The notes under the pieces were generated by a model. It was given only the letters and a program-made list of their open reading frames with translations. It did not search any database and had not been told where the DNA came from. From assembly GCA_938015415.1 (NCBI GenBank), contig CALLPK010000052.1, forward strand, positions 1 through 62,222: a stretch of 62,222 nucleotides of DNA, given 5' to 3'. Within the stretch, counting starts at the first letter, position 1. The number at the start of each line of letters is the position of its first letter. This stretch comes from an uncultured Saprospiraceae bacterium. GTDB taxonomy: Bacteria; Bacteroidota; Bacteroidia; Chitinophagales; Saprospiraceae. Positions 16,133-25,212 of the stretch are shown here, piece by piece. A program made the position numbers and the translations under genes.

Positions 16133-17995
16133 TTAACCTTCTTTTTCCAATCCCCGAATACTTTTATGTCGTCCAATATTAGCTACTGCTTCGTGTAGCC
16201 ACGGAGCTTCTGCTATTTCTACCAGACTGAAATAAAGCAATCCAAAGCAAAATGTAAATAAAGAAAGCACCAAACAAAGAATAAAGATCGCAATATATAT
16301 CAGAGATCCATAAACGAGCTGATCCATCGTAGATTGATCTACCGAAATATTCCAGCCAATAAACTCCAGATAAAACCAAAGAATAGAGGTGTCCATGATT
16401 GAAAATAAAAGAATTCCTAAGACAGAAACCAAAATTAATAAGCTTATGACCTGGCTCAAATTTTTCTTCATCAGGCTAAGGCCACGGATCAGCGCAGCGA
16501 AAAAATTGATCCCCTCTTTTTGTGAAATGAAAATAGTCATTAGCAGAAATGGAATTAATATAAATAATAATAACCCCTTGAAAGGCAAATTCGTTGCTAA
16601 AATTAAACATCCAATGCAAACGGGAATTAGTAGATTTACAAAACGGATAAGTTCTTGTTTAAGATCTTTTTTGACTACCGTTTCACCACGAAAATCACGC
16701 AGTAAGATATGTATTAAGAGTAAGAAAAAAAACGCATACAAAAAAACGTTAATAACTGGAAGCAGTAAGATAGATTCGTTATTAAAGTATTGTCCCAATG
16801 TGTTAAAAGATCCGAAAATGTCCATCGGAAAACTAAAAGCCTCATTTAGCGGAAGGGTCGTAAGGACGGAAACAATGAAAACATACGCTGAAGAAAATCC
16901 GGCACTATATTTCAGAATAACACTCAGGTTTTTACGAATAAGGCTAAAAGCGTCGGTCAGAATTTCTCCCGAAAATTTGATTCGACTATAATTAATTGCA
17001 AGGTTTTGTGTGGGTGGAATCCGGGTATCCTTAAGCCCGGTCGTAAATCCAACGCTTGCCTTTTTTACAGGATAAATCACAAAATATCCTATAATAAAAA
17101 ATAGGCAAATCAGAATAAACATCAGTCTGATAATATCCGGTGTCTCGGTATATCTGGTCAAATAGCCTTCAATAAAACCCGCAGCGATAAAAATTGGAAC
17201 CAGTCCCACCATTATTTTTAAACCTCTTCTCGCCGAAATCTGAAAAGCCTGAAGCCTTGAAAGCGTTCTAGGAAAAACCAGTCCTTGCCCCATCGTAATA
17301 CCAGCTGCCCCCGCAATGATGATGGCTGAAATTTCTAGAGTACCGTGTGTCCAGATGGTTAAAAACGATTCCTGAAAAACCCCTTTATCATAGAAAAAAT
17401 GCTGAAAACTTCCCACCATTATCCCATTATTCACCAAAATACCAATTGCACCAATGCAAAAGAAAGCACCTAGTAAAAAAGTTAGAAAAGCAACAAAGAG
17501 GTTATTGGCTGTAATCCCCAGCGCCATTCCAAACCTGCTACGGTCTTTATAAACTGCCATCGGATCACCTGTTTCGATGTTTTGAATGGTCATGTCTACG
17601 TAGCTGTCCCCAAGAATGACCCGAGGAAATTCGGGATCCATTTCAGCGGAAAAAGCACCGATCAGCATTGAAACCATAAAGACGACAAAGGCTACTCGGA
17701 AAGCAGACCTGGATTCGTAAACCAGTTGTGGAAGCTCATCGGTCCAAAAAGATATCAAACGCCCGACCGGACTTTTTTTATTTCTATATATATTATAGAA
17801 AATCTGTTGCGCAAGATTATTCAGATAAACCCGTACCGAGCGGTTGGGATAAAAAGTACGGGAATAAGATAAATCATCCGTTATCTGTACAAATAAACGG
17901 TTGAGTCGGTCAGGATCGGTGGCTTTGCGATCAAGCATCTCCTCGTATTCTTTCCATTTCTCTTTATTCTGGTTAATAAAGTTGGTCTCTCGCAT
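16133..17995 (-). CDS. Stage II sporulation protein M (SpoIIM)-family membrane protein
   Basis: 620 aa with many membrane helices (about ten to twelve). The SpoIIM-like core is near 95-270: helices separated by a periplasmic loop containing MDPEFPRVILGDSYVD, then a stretch with NNLFVAFLTFLLGAFFCIG and WTHGTLEISAIIIAGAAG, the conserved THG-LE-x2-A-I signature. This organism does not sporulate; in Bacteroidota the family is linked to RDD and MoxR genes. First gene of the minus-strand cluster, divergent from the RDD gene. Confidence 0.88.
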   Translation of the reverse strand: MRETNFINQNKEKWKEYEEMLDRKATDPDRLNRLFVQITDDLSYSRTFYPNRSVRVYLNNLAQQIFYNIYRNKKSPVGRLISFWTDELPQLVYESRSAFRVAFVVFMVSMLIGAFSAEMDPEFPRVILGDSYVDMTIQNIETGDPMAVYKDRSRFGMALGITANNLFVAFLTFLLGAFFCIGAIGILVNNGIMVGSFQHFFYDKGVFQESFLTIWTHGTLEISAIIIAGAAGITMGQGLVFPRTLSRLQAFQISARRGLKIMVGLVPIFIAAGFIEGYLTRYTETPDIIRLMFILICLFFIIGYFVIYPVKKASVGFTTGLKDTRIPPTQNLAINYSRIKFSGEILTDAFSLIRKNLSVILKYSAGFSSAYVFIVSVLTTLPLNEAFSFPMDIFGSFNTLGQYFNNESILLLPVINVFLYAFFFLLLIHILLRDFRGETVVKKDLKQELIRFVNLLIPVCIGCLILATNLPFKGLLLFILIPFLLMTIFISQKEGINFFAALIRGLSLMKKNLSQVISLLILVSVLGILLFSIMDTSILWFYLEFIGWNISVDQSTMDQLVYGSLIYIAIFILCLVLSLFTFCFGLLYFSLVEIAEAPWLHEAVANIGRHKSIRGLEKEG

Positions 17996-18063
17996 GAATT
18001 ACGGTAAGTCGTATGAATTAAATAATAATAAAAATACATATAATTTGGGATTTAATGGTGCAT

Positions 18064-18080
18064 CATTTTTAAACAATTTC
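18064..18080 (+). repeat. Solo copy of the dispersed TTAAACAAYTTC motif
   Basis: CATTTTTAAACAATTTC in the divergent promoter region of the SpoIIM and RDD genes, 90 bases before the RDD ATG. It differs from the IS-end-like motif at 124-140 by two bases (A for G, T for C). No second inverted copy is nearby. Confidence 0.45.
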
Positions 18081-18141
18081 ATGAGGTCCTCTTCCTTAAA
18101 ATAAATTACCTTGGTAAAATAAACCTGATGCAGCTAAATTA

Positions 18142-18152
18142 GTATCTTGCAC
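18142..18152 (+). promoter_or_regulatory. Possible -7 promoter element for the RDD gene
   Basis: TAGTATCTTGC lies about 20 bases before the RDD ATG. Related strings GTATCTTGCA (29226) and TAGTATCTTAGGC (48600) precede other plus-strand genes. It resembles the Bacteroidota TAnnTTTG box but with one base fewer, so assignment is tentative. Confidence 0.3.
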
Positions 18153-18169
18153 TTCATAATTTTGCTTCT

Positions 18170-18913
18170 ATGCCAACGATTGATATTACTACTACCCAAA
18201 ACGTAACGATCGAGTACGAACTGGCTGGTCCTCAGGACCGGTTTTTGGCGTTTTTTATTGATGCGGTGATCGTAGGGGCCTTGTTTATTCTGATATTTCT
18301 GATGCTCTTAGAGGCGTGGATCAACGAATTGGAGGACGGCGGTATGATGGGACGTTTTTTTAACCTTCTTCCAATCATGCTCTTTGTCAGTTATCACTTA
18401 TTATCTGAGATCATCGCAAATGGGCAATCCTGGGGTAAAAAGGCTGCAGGTATTAAGGTGGTTCGCCTGGATGGAGAAGAACCGGGATGGAGTGATTATT
18501 TGTTACGTGCGGTTTTTCACGTAGTAGATACTTTTCTGTCGTTTGGGACTCTGGCCGGACTACTAATTAATTCGTCGGCAAAAAAACAACGATTGGGAGA
18601 TATGACCGCCAATACCGTGGTGATAAAAGTAAAATTTAATAAGCGATTTCAACTATCGGATATTCTTAAGATTAATTCTATTGAAGAATATGAACCAACT
18701 TATCAGGAAGTGCGGAAATTGCGGGAAAAAGATCTATTATTGATCAAGTCTGCGATACATCGCTATCATACACATAGAAATCAGGCACACAGCGAGGTGA
18801 TTGATAAGTTGGTTGATCGCCTGGTAACGGTCTTAGATTTAGATGAAAGGCCAACAGATAAAATAGAATTTTTACAAACATTGATCAGAGATTATATTGT
18901 ACTAACCAGATAA
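18170..18913 (+). CDS. RDD family membrane protein
   Basis: 247 aa. The Arg-Asp sequence is in GPQDRFLAFFIDAVIVGALF (helix 1, about 25-48). Helix 2 is near 65-85 and helix 3 near 120-140. The conserved second motif reads ANGQSWGKKAAGIKVVRLDG, with QRLGDMTANTVVIKV before a soluble helical tail (160-247). RDD proteins are small membrane proteins of uncertain role. This gene is divergent from, and functionally tied to, the SpoIIM-MoxR-DUF58 cluster, and is one base from rlmD. Confidence 0.9.
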   Translation: MPTIDITTTQNVTIEYELAGPQDRFLAFFIDAVIVGALFILIFLMLLEAWINELEDGGMMGRFFNLLPIMLFVSYHLLSEIIANGQSWGKKAAGIKVVRLDGEEPGWSDYLLRAVFHVVDTFLSFGTLAGLLINSSAKKQRLGDMTANTVVIKVKFNKRFQLSDILKINSIEEYEPTYQEVRKLREKDLLLIKSAIHRYHTHRNQAHSEVIDKLVDRLVTVLDLDERPTDKIEFLQTLIRDYIVLTR

Positions 18914-18914
18914 C

Positions 18915-20354
18915 ATGGGAAGAAGAAAAAAAAATCGGGTCGTTCTCCTGGAGAATGTGACAATTTCCGGCTTTGCGGATAAAGGTCGTTGTGCAGGACG
19001 TACTCCGGAAGGGATGGTCGTATTTGTGGAACGAACGGTGCCAGGTGACGTAGTGGATGTTCGGGTGACCAAAAAGAAAAATGGTTTTTTTGAAGGATAT
19101 CCATTGACCTTTAAAACGTTGTCCAGCGAGCGTACCGAACCGTTTTGTCAGCATTTTGGCGTTTGTGGTGGTTGTAAATATCAGAACCTTCCTTACGAAA
19201 CTCAGCTAAAATACAAACAGGAGGTAGTCGAGCAGGCTATTCGACGGATTGGAAAATTATCGGAAGTGCCCGTCTTACCGATCATTGGATCTGCAAAAAC
19301 TCAGTTTTACCGAAATAAACTAGACTTTAGTTTTTCGAATCGACGCTGGATTACAGAAGAAGAAAAAGAAGCGGGTGAAAGCATGGAAGCGGATGTCCTC
19401 GGCTTTCACCGCCCCCGTGCCTGGGATAAAATTGTAGATATTGAAAAATGTTGGCTCGAAGAGGAACCAGCTAACGGGATCAGGAATTATCTACGTCAGT
19501 TAGGTCGAAGAATGGGATTAAGTTTTTACGATGCACGGGCACAAACGGGCTGTCTACGCAATGTCATCGTACGGGTAACGACCCTGGGGCAAGTAATGGT
19601 CATTGTGGTTTTTGGTCAGAGTACCGAGGAGGAACGGACGAAATATCTAGATGCATTGGCAGAAAAATTTCCAGAAATAACAGCCCTCTTCGTTTGTGTT
19701 AATACCAAATTAAATGATTTTATTTTAGATTTGGAGATAGATTTATATAAGGGTATGCCGTTTATTGAAGAAGCATTAGGTTCAGTTATTTATCGAATTG
19801 GACCTAAATCATTCTTTCAAACCAACACTACTCAGGCCATCCGACTGTTTGACGTAGTGGTAGACTTTGCAGCGTTAACGGGTACAGAAAATGTTTATGA
19901 TCTCTACTGTGGAATTGGCAGTATTGCGCTCTACGTGGCGGATAAAAGTAAACAGGTAGTAGGTATTGAGGAAATAGCGGCGGCTATTGAGGATGCTCGG
20001 ATCAATCAGGAATTTAATAAAATTGAAAATGCTGTATTTTACGCAGGAGACGTCAAAAATATTTTAAGTGCGGAATTTGCAGAAAATCACGGTAAGCCCG
20101 ACTTAGTTATCATCGATCCACCCCGTGCCGGAATGCATCCTAAGGTGGTTGATATGTTGCTTACCCTGGCCGCTCCAAAAATCGTCTACGTCAGCTGCAA
20201 TCCCGCTACGCAGGCCCGGGACTTACTATTACTTCAGGAAAAATATGAGGTGGTAAAAATTCAGCCGGTGGACATGTTTCCACATACCCAGCATATAGAA
20301 AGTGTCGCCTTGTTGGTTTTAAGAAATGATGATAAAATAGATGAAGATTTATGA
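18915..20354 (+). CDS. rlmD: 23S rRNA (uracil-C5)-methyltransferase RlmD/RumA family
   Basis: 479 aa. N-terminal TRAM domain at about 8-75; [4Fe-4S] motif C-x6-CGGC-x-Y (FCQHFGVCGGCKYQNL); a C-terminal Rossmann SAM domain with VYDLYCGIGSIALYVADKSK and VIIDPPRAG. The catalytic nucleophile Cys is in VYVSCNPATQARD and the general base region is near the C-terminal HIESVALL. It methylates uracil in 23S rRNA; which site (1939 or 747) cannot be told here. One base after RDD, with a 4-base overlap with the next gene. Confidence 0.9.
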   Translation: MGRRKKNRVVLLENVTISGFADKGRCAGRTPEGMVVFVERTVPGDVVDVRVTKKKNGFFEGYPLTFKTLSSERTEPFCQHFGVCGGCKYQNLPYETQLKYKQEVVEQAIRRIGKLSEVPVLPIIGSAKTQFYRNKLDFSFSNRRWITEEEKEAGESMEADVLGFHRPRAWDKIVDIEKCWLEEEPANGIRNYLRQLGRRMGLSFYDARAQTGCLRNVIVRVTTLGQVMVIVVFGQSTEEERTKYLDALAEKFPEITALFVCVNTKLNDFILDLEIDLYKGMPFIEEALGSVIYRIGPKSFFQTNTTQAIRLFDVVVDFAALTGTENVYDLYCGIGSIALYVADKSKQVVGIEEIAAAIEDARINQEFNKIENAVFYAGDVKNILSAEFAENHGKPDLVIIDPPRAGMHPKVVDMLLTLAAPKIVYVSCNPATQARDLLLLQEKYEVVKIQPVDMFPHTQHIESVALLVLRNDDKIDEDL

Positions 20355-20701
20355 ATCCAGAAGAAAAAAAATTAAAAAATTTAGAAAAAATAATTCGTCC
20401 GCATCAACAGCTGCTAGGGCAAGCCAGTGATAGTGTTCTTCATCAAGAAATATCTAAATATCCTATTTTTATAGCCAGCAAAAAAGGCATCCAAATTGGA
20501 ATTCCACTCTTGAATCCGGAGGCACTCGATGGAGAATGGTTCCTTTATGTTTCTACTCTGGAAGAGTTTGCAACTAAAAATTTGATCCATAATGATCGGG
20601 TGGATAATTTTCGTTCTATTTACAAATCGACTGCTGAATTCTTTTGTATTTTTTTAATCGAAGATATTGGCGCAACTTTTGTCTTTTTACCTCGTGTCTA
20701 G
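20351..20701 (+). CDS. Small cytoplasmic protein of unknown function
   Basis: 116 aa, no signal peptide or membrane segment. It starts in an ATGA overlap with the rlmD stop, so translation is coupled. Charged N-terminal helix (MNPEEKKLKNLEKIIRPHQQ), then a mixed alpha/beta region with FIASKKGIQIGIPLLNPEAL and a hydrophobic C-terminus (FFCIFLIEDIGATFVFLPRV). No family recognised; coupling suggests a conserved gene rather than a chance ORF. Confidence 0.65.
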   Translation: MNPEEKKLKNLEKIIRPHQQLLGQASDSVLHQEISKYPIFIASKKGIQIGIPLLNPEALDGEWFLYVSTLEEFATKNLIHNDRVDNFRSIYKSTAEFFCIFLIEDIGATFVFLPRV

Positions 20702-20799
20702 TGCTCTTTCCTCCCTGAAATAACTAGACTAATGAGGTTATTGAAAATTTCATAAATCCTATTTCCTAATATAAAAAATGTATTCCCCCTGAAGGTATC

Positions 20800-20836
20800 A
20801 TAACGGGATCAGAAAATTGTTTCCGATCCGTTAGGA
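20800..20836. repeat. Imperfect inverted repeat upstream of the hybrid kinase
   Basis: AACGGGATCAGAAA pairs imperfectly with TTTCCGATCCGTT around a short loop. It lies in the 240-base gap after the small unknown gene. No T-run follows, so this may be an operator or leader hairpin rather than a terminator. Confidence 0.35.
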
Positions 20837-20940
20837 AAACTTATTTCGTAATTTCAACTAAATGTGATATTTTGAAGGAAAATCTAACATATGAAGGAGG
20901 TAACTTAGCTAATACTTCTAATAAAGATCAGGATGTAGCC

Positions 20941-23253
20941 ATGTATCAGGAAATTTCAGATTACGAAGCTCAAAATAAGATATTACTTATCGAGGACAAC
21001 CCTGGTGATGCCAGACTGGTTGAGGTGTTGCTATCTGAGTCAGATTTACTGGATTGTAAGATTACCAACAAAACCAGCCTTACCGATGGTATAGAGGCAA
21101 TGGAACAGGAGGACTACGCAGTCATTCTGCTAGATTTAACACTACCAGATAGTCGTGGTTTTCAAACACTGGAAAAACTACTAGAAAAATTTCCGGATGC
21201 AAATGTGATCGTACTTACGGGGCTTTCCGATAAAAGTATGGGTATTAATGCTGTAAAAGCAGGAGCACAGGATTTTTTAATAAAAGGAGATTTTGATTCC
21301 GACCTTCTGGCAAAGTCACTCCGTTACTCAATAGAAAGAAGTGGTGTGTTAAAAAGACTGGAACTTACCCAGCGGATCGCTCATATTGGGAATTGGGAAT
21401 TTAATCCTACTACGCAGCTCTTAAAAGCTTCTGATGAAATTTTCCGATTGTTAGGTATTCCAGTCAAAAATATGTTAACGGGAGCAGATCTCGAAGATGC
21501 CTCTAATCCACTATATATTTTCCGATCTATTCACCAGGAAACGTTGCTCAGAAAAAGTATCAAAAAAGATATCATCATCAAGCAACCCGAAGGAGAACGA
21601 CGTTACGCTTTTGTACATTGTAGTATCAACACCAACGCCGAAGGTAACCTTGTACTGATGGGAATCATGCAGGATATGACAGAGCGTAAAAAAGCGGAGA
21701 TGGAAATGATTCGCAGTCAGGAAAGATATCAGGAAATTTTTTCTCGGTCAAACGATGCGATTTATATTGCCAATCTGATGGGGAGTTTTGTGGACTTCAA
21801 CAATGCTACGCTCGAATTGATTGGTTACAATCGCGAAGAGGTGAAAATGCTGGATTTTCACTCTTGCTTTTTCCCTTTAGATCGTCGGATGCACTTCATG
21901 AAGGCTTTACAACAAAAAGAAGATATTAACGATTTTGAAGTAGAAATAGAACGCAAGGACGGGTCGCGACGCTACTGCGTAATCACGGCCACGCCTACTT
22001 CCAACGCTGGACTTTTGGGGTATAACGGAATTATTCGGGATATTACCGAACGCAAGCAGGCGGAAGAAATGCGTAAATCACGCGATATTGCGCAGCAGTC
22101 GGCTCAAATGAAAGAGCAGTTTATTGCCAGTGTAAGTCACGAGATGCGGACACCGATGAATGCCATTTTAGGAATGAGCAACCTGGTTTCGCAGACCAAC
22201 TTAAACGGAGAACAAACCAACTTGGTAAGCGCAATCAAGCAGTCTTCCGAAATCTTACTTGGGGTAATTAATGATATTCTGGAAATATCAACGTTACAAA
22301 ATGGTAAAATTCAGTTTGAATATAAAAACTTTGATTTGCATAAGCTATTGTCCAATTTGGTCAATATGATGAAATATAAAGCCCAGGAAAAAGATTTGGT
22401 CTTTGAATTACACGTGGACGAAAATATACCAAAAGTTATTCACGGAGATAAGTTAAGACTTAATCAAATTTTAAATAATCTGGTCGGTAACGCCGTTAAA
22501 TTTACGGATAGTGGCGCCGTCAGAATCTATATTAAAAATGTAATTGAAAATGAGCAGGCTGTAAATCTTCATTTTGCAGTGGAAGATACAGGAGTAGGTA
22601 TTCCCGCGGATAAACTAGATGCGATCTTTGAAACCTTTACCAGAATCAGAAATAAAGATCGACTCTACGAAGGAACCGGACTTGGTTTGTCCATTGCTAA
22701 AAATTTAGTAGAACAGCAAGGCGGTAAAATTGGCGTAAAGAGTGTTTTTGGCGAAGGATCTACCTTCTTTTTTGATCTGGCCTTTGAAAAAGGCGATGCG
22801 TTGGATGTTATTGAAGAAATCGAAAAAGAAGAAAATCTGGAATTGAAAGATGATGGAGAAATTCGTCTTTTACTGGTAGAAGATCATAAAATGAATCAAC
22901 TGGTCGCTAAAAAGACGCTTACCAAAAAATGGGAAAAAATTCATATTACCATTGCAAATAATGGTAAAGAAGCAGTGGAGATTTTAGAAAAAAATACGGA
23001 TACCCCATTTGATATTATTTTGATGGATATCCAAATGCCCATCATGGATGGATACGAAGCGACGAACCATATCCGTAATAAAATGACACCAGAATTGGCC
23101 GCTATGCCTATTTTAGCCATGACTGCACACGCTCATATTTCTAAGGATGAAAAATTTAAAGAATATGGTATGGACGATTTTGTCCTCAAACCTTTTGAAC
23201 CCGAACAATTATTTAATAAAATAGCGAAGTATGCAAACAGGAATAACAAGTAA
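20941..23253 (+). CDS. Hybrid histidine kinase REC-PAS-PAS-HisKA-HATPase-REC
   Basis: 770 aa from ATG 20941; an in-frame TTG at 20872 would add 23 poorly conserved residues. Soluble. Order: receiver (12-130, D65 in VILLDLTLPD); PAS (about 140-250); PAS (about 262-372, ending RDITERK); HisKA with H400 in SVSHEMRTPMNAILG; HATPase with NLVGNAVKFT, DTGVGIP and GTGLGLSIAKNL; C-terminal receiver with LMDIQMPIMDG and a VLKPF lysine. Sandwiching by two receivers means it can be both driven by and feed into phosphorelays. The next gene encodes the Hpt module. Confidence 0.93.
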   Translation: MYQEISDYEAQNKILLIEDNPGDARLVEVLLSESDLLDCKITNKTSLTDGIEAMEQEDYAVILLDLTLPDSRGFQTLEKLLEKFPDANVIVLTGLSDKSMGINAVKAGAQDFLIKGDFDSDLLAKSLRYSIERSGVLKRLELTQRIAHIGNWEFNPTTQLLKASDEIFRLLGIPVKNMLTGADLEDASNPLYIFRSIHQETLLRKSIKKDIIIKQPEGERRYAFVHCSINTNAEGNLVLMGIMQDMTERKKAEMEMIRSQERYQEIFSRSNDAIYIANLMGSFVDFNNATLELIGYNREEVKMLDFHSCFFPLDRRMHFMKALQQKEDINDFEVEIERKDGSRRYCVITATPTSNAGLLGYNGIIRDITERKQAEEMRKSRDIAQQSAQMKEQFIASVSHEMRTPMNAILGMSNLVSQTNLNGEQTNLVSAIKQSSEILLGVINDILEISTLQNGKIQFEYKNFDLHKLLSNLVNMMKYKAQEKDLVFELHVDENIPKVIHGDKLRLNQILNNLVGNAVKFTDSGAVRIYIKNVIENEQAVNLHFAVEDTGVGIPADKLDAIFETFTRIRNKDRLYEGTGLGLSIAKNLVEQQGGKIGVKSVFGEGSTFFFDLAFEKGDALDVIEEIEKEENLELKDDGEIRLLLVEDHKMNQLVAKKTLTKKWEKIHITIANNGKEAVEILEKNTDTPFDIILMDIQMPIMDGYEATNHIRNKMTPELAAMPILAMTAHAHISKDEKFKEYGMDDFVLKPFEPEQLFNKIAKYANRNNK

Positions 23254-23257
23254 TAGT

Positions 23258-23620
23258 ATGAATCCAAGTACGTATAAGTACATTAACTTAGAATATCTGG
23301 AATTAATGGCTGATGGCGATCCGGAAATGAAAGTAGTCATGTTGGATATGCTGGTAACGGAATTACCGGAAGAACTCGCAAAGATGCGGAAAGAATTTGA
23401 TGAGCAGGACTGGGAAGTACTCGGTTCTACCAGTCATAAGATGAAATCGACCCTTTCTTTTGTTGGAAATCCGCAAATGACCGAGGCGAATAAAGAGATC
23501 GAATCAATTTGTAAAGCAAAGGATGACCCGCAACAGATTGGAGAGATGATCAAAACGATGGAGGAGTTAGTACCTACCATATTGGTAGAAATAAAGCAAG
23601 AAGTGACTAATATGGCCTAA
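23258..23620 (+). CDS. Hpt (histidine phosphotransfer) domain protein
   Basis: 120 aa from ATG 23258; an in-frame ATG at 23231 would overlap the kinase. Four-helix Hpt fold with phospho-accepting H60 in STSHKMKSTLSFVGN. The surrounding acidic and helical context (MLVTELPEELAKMRKEFDEQD) is typical. It should carry phosphate from the kinase's C-terminal receiver to a response regulator, most simply the receiver encoded next (23727). Confidence 0.88.
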   Translation: MNPSTYKYINLEYLELMADGDPEMKVVMLDMLVTELPEELAKMRKEFDEQDWEVLGSTSHKMKSTLSFVGNPQMTEANKEIESICKAKDDPQQIGEMIKTMEELVPTILVEIKQEVTNMA

Positions 23621-23726
23621 GAAGGTCAGAATTATGTTGGTAAATATTAACAAACCGATATCTTTGTCGTACTATAGATAATTGTAAACCCCAACAACTG
23701 TTCAGTTCCAAAAACAAGGAATTACT

Positions 23727-24098
23727 ATGACAATTTTGATATGCGAAGACGAAGAAATAATGTTAACTGCGCTGGCTTTTCGAATGCGTCGGCAAGGATT
23801 TGAGGTGGTTACGGCAGAAGATGGAAGAGAGGCTGTTCAACGGATCGAAGAACATCAGCCGGATATTATCGTAAGTGATATTATGATGCCGCATCTTAGT
23901 GGTTTGCAATTATTGGAAATGGTACGCGAGGAAATGAAATCGGAAGTACCCGTCATTATTATTTCTGCTCTGGAACGAGAAGAAACGATACTGGAAGCAT
24001 TTCGTAAAGGAGCCAATGATTTTATCGCTAAACCATTCAAACCCAATGAATTAATTTTAAGAATTAAAAGAATCATTCAAGAGAAAAAATTATCATAA
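23727..24098 (+). CDS. Single-domain response regulator
   Basis: 123 aa, receiver domain only. Acid pocket E8-D9-E10, phospho-acceptor D51 in VSDIMMP, switch Ser80 in VIIISALE and K102 in DFIAKPFKP. With no output domain it presumably signals by protein contact or ends a phosphorelay from the preceding kinase and Hpt protein. Its last base is the A of the rfbA ATG (TAATG), so the two genes are translationally coupled. Confidence 0.92.
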   Translation: MTILICEDEEIMLTALAFRMRRQGFEVVTAEDGREAVQRIEEHQPDIIVSDIMMPHLSGLQLLEMVREEMKSEVPVIIISALEREETILEAFRKGANDFIAKPFKPNELILRIKRIIQEKKLS

Positions 24099-24967
24099 TG
24101 AAAGGAATTATTTTGGCCGGTGGCCTCGGAACTCGTCTTTATCCGTTGACCATGGCGGTCAGCAAGCAGCTTATGCCCGTTTACGATAAGCCGATGATTT
24201 ATTATCCGTTGTCCACGTTAATGAACGCGGGTATTCGGGAGATTGCCATCATATCGACTCCTTATGATTTGCCTAAGTTTGAAAAACTATTGGGAGATGG
24301 TTCGGAAATCGGTTGCTCCTTTACTTATATTGCACAGCATGATCCTAACGGACTGGCTCAGGCTTTTGTACTGGGTGCTGATTTTATTGGTAAAGATGCT
24401 GTTTCCTTGATTTTGGGAGATAATATTTTTTACGGAGCTGGGCTCAACGAATTATTACAGAAGAGTGCTAATCCAAACGGAGGAATCGTATTTGCTTATC
24501 AGGTAGCGGATCCGGAAAGATACGGTGTTGTGGATTTTGACGACAATTTTACGGCTTTGTCCATTGAAGAAAAACCAGCGCATCCAAAATCAAATTATGC
24601 GGTTCCTGGTCTTTATTTTTATGATAATTCGGTGGTCGAAGTTGCCCGTAATCTGGAACCCAGTGCACGGGGAGAATACGAAATTACCGATGTAAACAAG
24701 CACTATCTGGAGATTGGAAAACTGAGCGTTGGCGTACTAGGTCGTGGAGTTGCCTGGTTAGATACCGGAACGCACAAGTCGCTAATTCAAGCCGGACAAT
24801 TTATTGAAGTAATTGAAGATCGACAAGGCTTAAAAATTGGTTGTATCGAAGAGGTAGCCCACGAAATGGGTTTTATCAATGATGAGCAATTAGAAAGGCT
24901 GGGTCATAAATATATCAAAAGTGGATACGGTGAGTATCTTCTTCGATTGTTAAAAAAAGAAGTTTAA
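24098..24967 (+). CDS. rfbA: Glucose-1-phosphate thymidylyltransferase RfbA
   Basis: 289 aa, full length. N-terminal nucleotide-binding signature [20 protein letters not shown]. Further conserved stretches: [26 protein letters not shown] (metal-binding Asp), [20 protein letters not shown] and [13 protein letters not shown]. It makes dTDP-glucose from dTTP and glucose-1-phosphate, the first step to dTDP-rhamnose. rfbB, rfbC and rfbD are not nearby; instead it is coupled to a response regulator gene. Confidence 0.95.
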   Translation: MKGIILAGGLGTRLYPLTMAVSKQLMPVYDKPMIYYPLSTLMNAGIREIAIISTPYDLPKFEKLLGDGSEIGCSFTYIAQHDPNGLAQAFVLGADFIGKDAVSLILGDNIFYGAGLNELLQKSANPNGGIVFAYQVADPERYGVVDFDDNFTALSIEEKPAHPKSNYAVPGLYFYDNSVVEVARNLEPSARGEYEITDVNKHYLEIGKLSVGVLGRGVAWLDTGTHKSLIQAGQFIEVIEDRQGLKIGCIEEVAHEMGFINDEQLERLGHKYIKSGYGEYLLRLLKKEV

Positions 24968-24991
24968 AATAATTACATAGTTGATAGATTA

Positions 24992-25210
24992 TCAACCAAA
25001 AGAGGCGATGCTGGGTTTTTCAGTGTCGCCTCTTCTGTTTTTGGAAACAGATAAAAAGGCCGGTACCCCGTTGAGGTGCTGATCCAATAAGTAGATAATT
25101 GATTCTAAGTCTTCTTTGACTTCAAAAAGCTGCTGATAGATCTCTTCTGGTGAAGAAGCAATGGGTCTCTGCCGCCGATGGACTACCTTCAGATTGGTTT
25201 TATTTTCCAT
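24992..25210 (-). CDS. Small protein of unknown function in the kinase/LuxR operon
   Basis: 72 aa starting 2 bases after the LuxR-regulator stop, so probably cotranslated. Basic N-terminus (KTNLKVVHRRQRP), then an amphipathic helix (PEEIYQQLFEVKEDLESIIYLLDQHLNG). The C-terminal residues RRGDTEKPSIASFG overlap the rfbA terminator hairpin. No family recognised. Operon position supports it being real. Confidence 0.55.
   Translation of the reverse strand: MENKTNLKVVHRRQRPIASSPEEIYQQLFEVKEDLESIIYLLDQHLNGVPAFLSVSKNRRGDTEKPSIASFG
25001..25042 (+). terminator. Strong intrinsic terminator after rfbA, inside the 3' end of the opposite gene
   Basis: AGAGGCGATGCTG (25001-25013) pairs along all 13 positions (two wobbles) with CAGTGTCGCCTCT (25021-25033) around GGTTTTT, followed by T residues. 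It also encodes the C-terminal tail of the minus-strand small protein (24992-25210). Confidence 0.88.
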
Positions 25211-25212
25211 AA

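Noticed and set aside
16389-16991. 200-codon plus-strand ORF inside the SpoIIM gene
   Set aside because: Antisense to a clearly conserved membrane protein; basic, low-complexity shadow.
20889-20901. Strong Shine-Dalgarno-like AAGGAGGT upstream of the hybrid kinase
   Set aside because: It is 40 bases too far from ATG 20941 and follows the TTG at 20872; Bacteroidota rarely use such sites.
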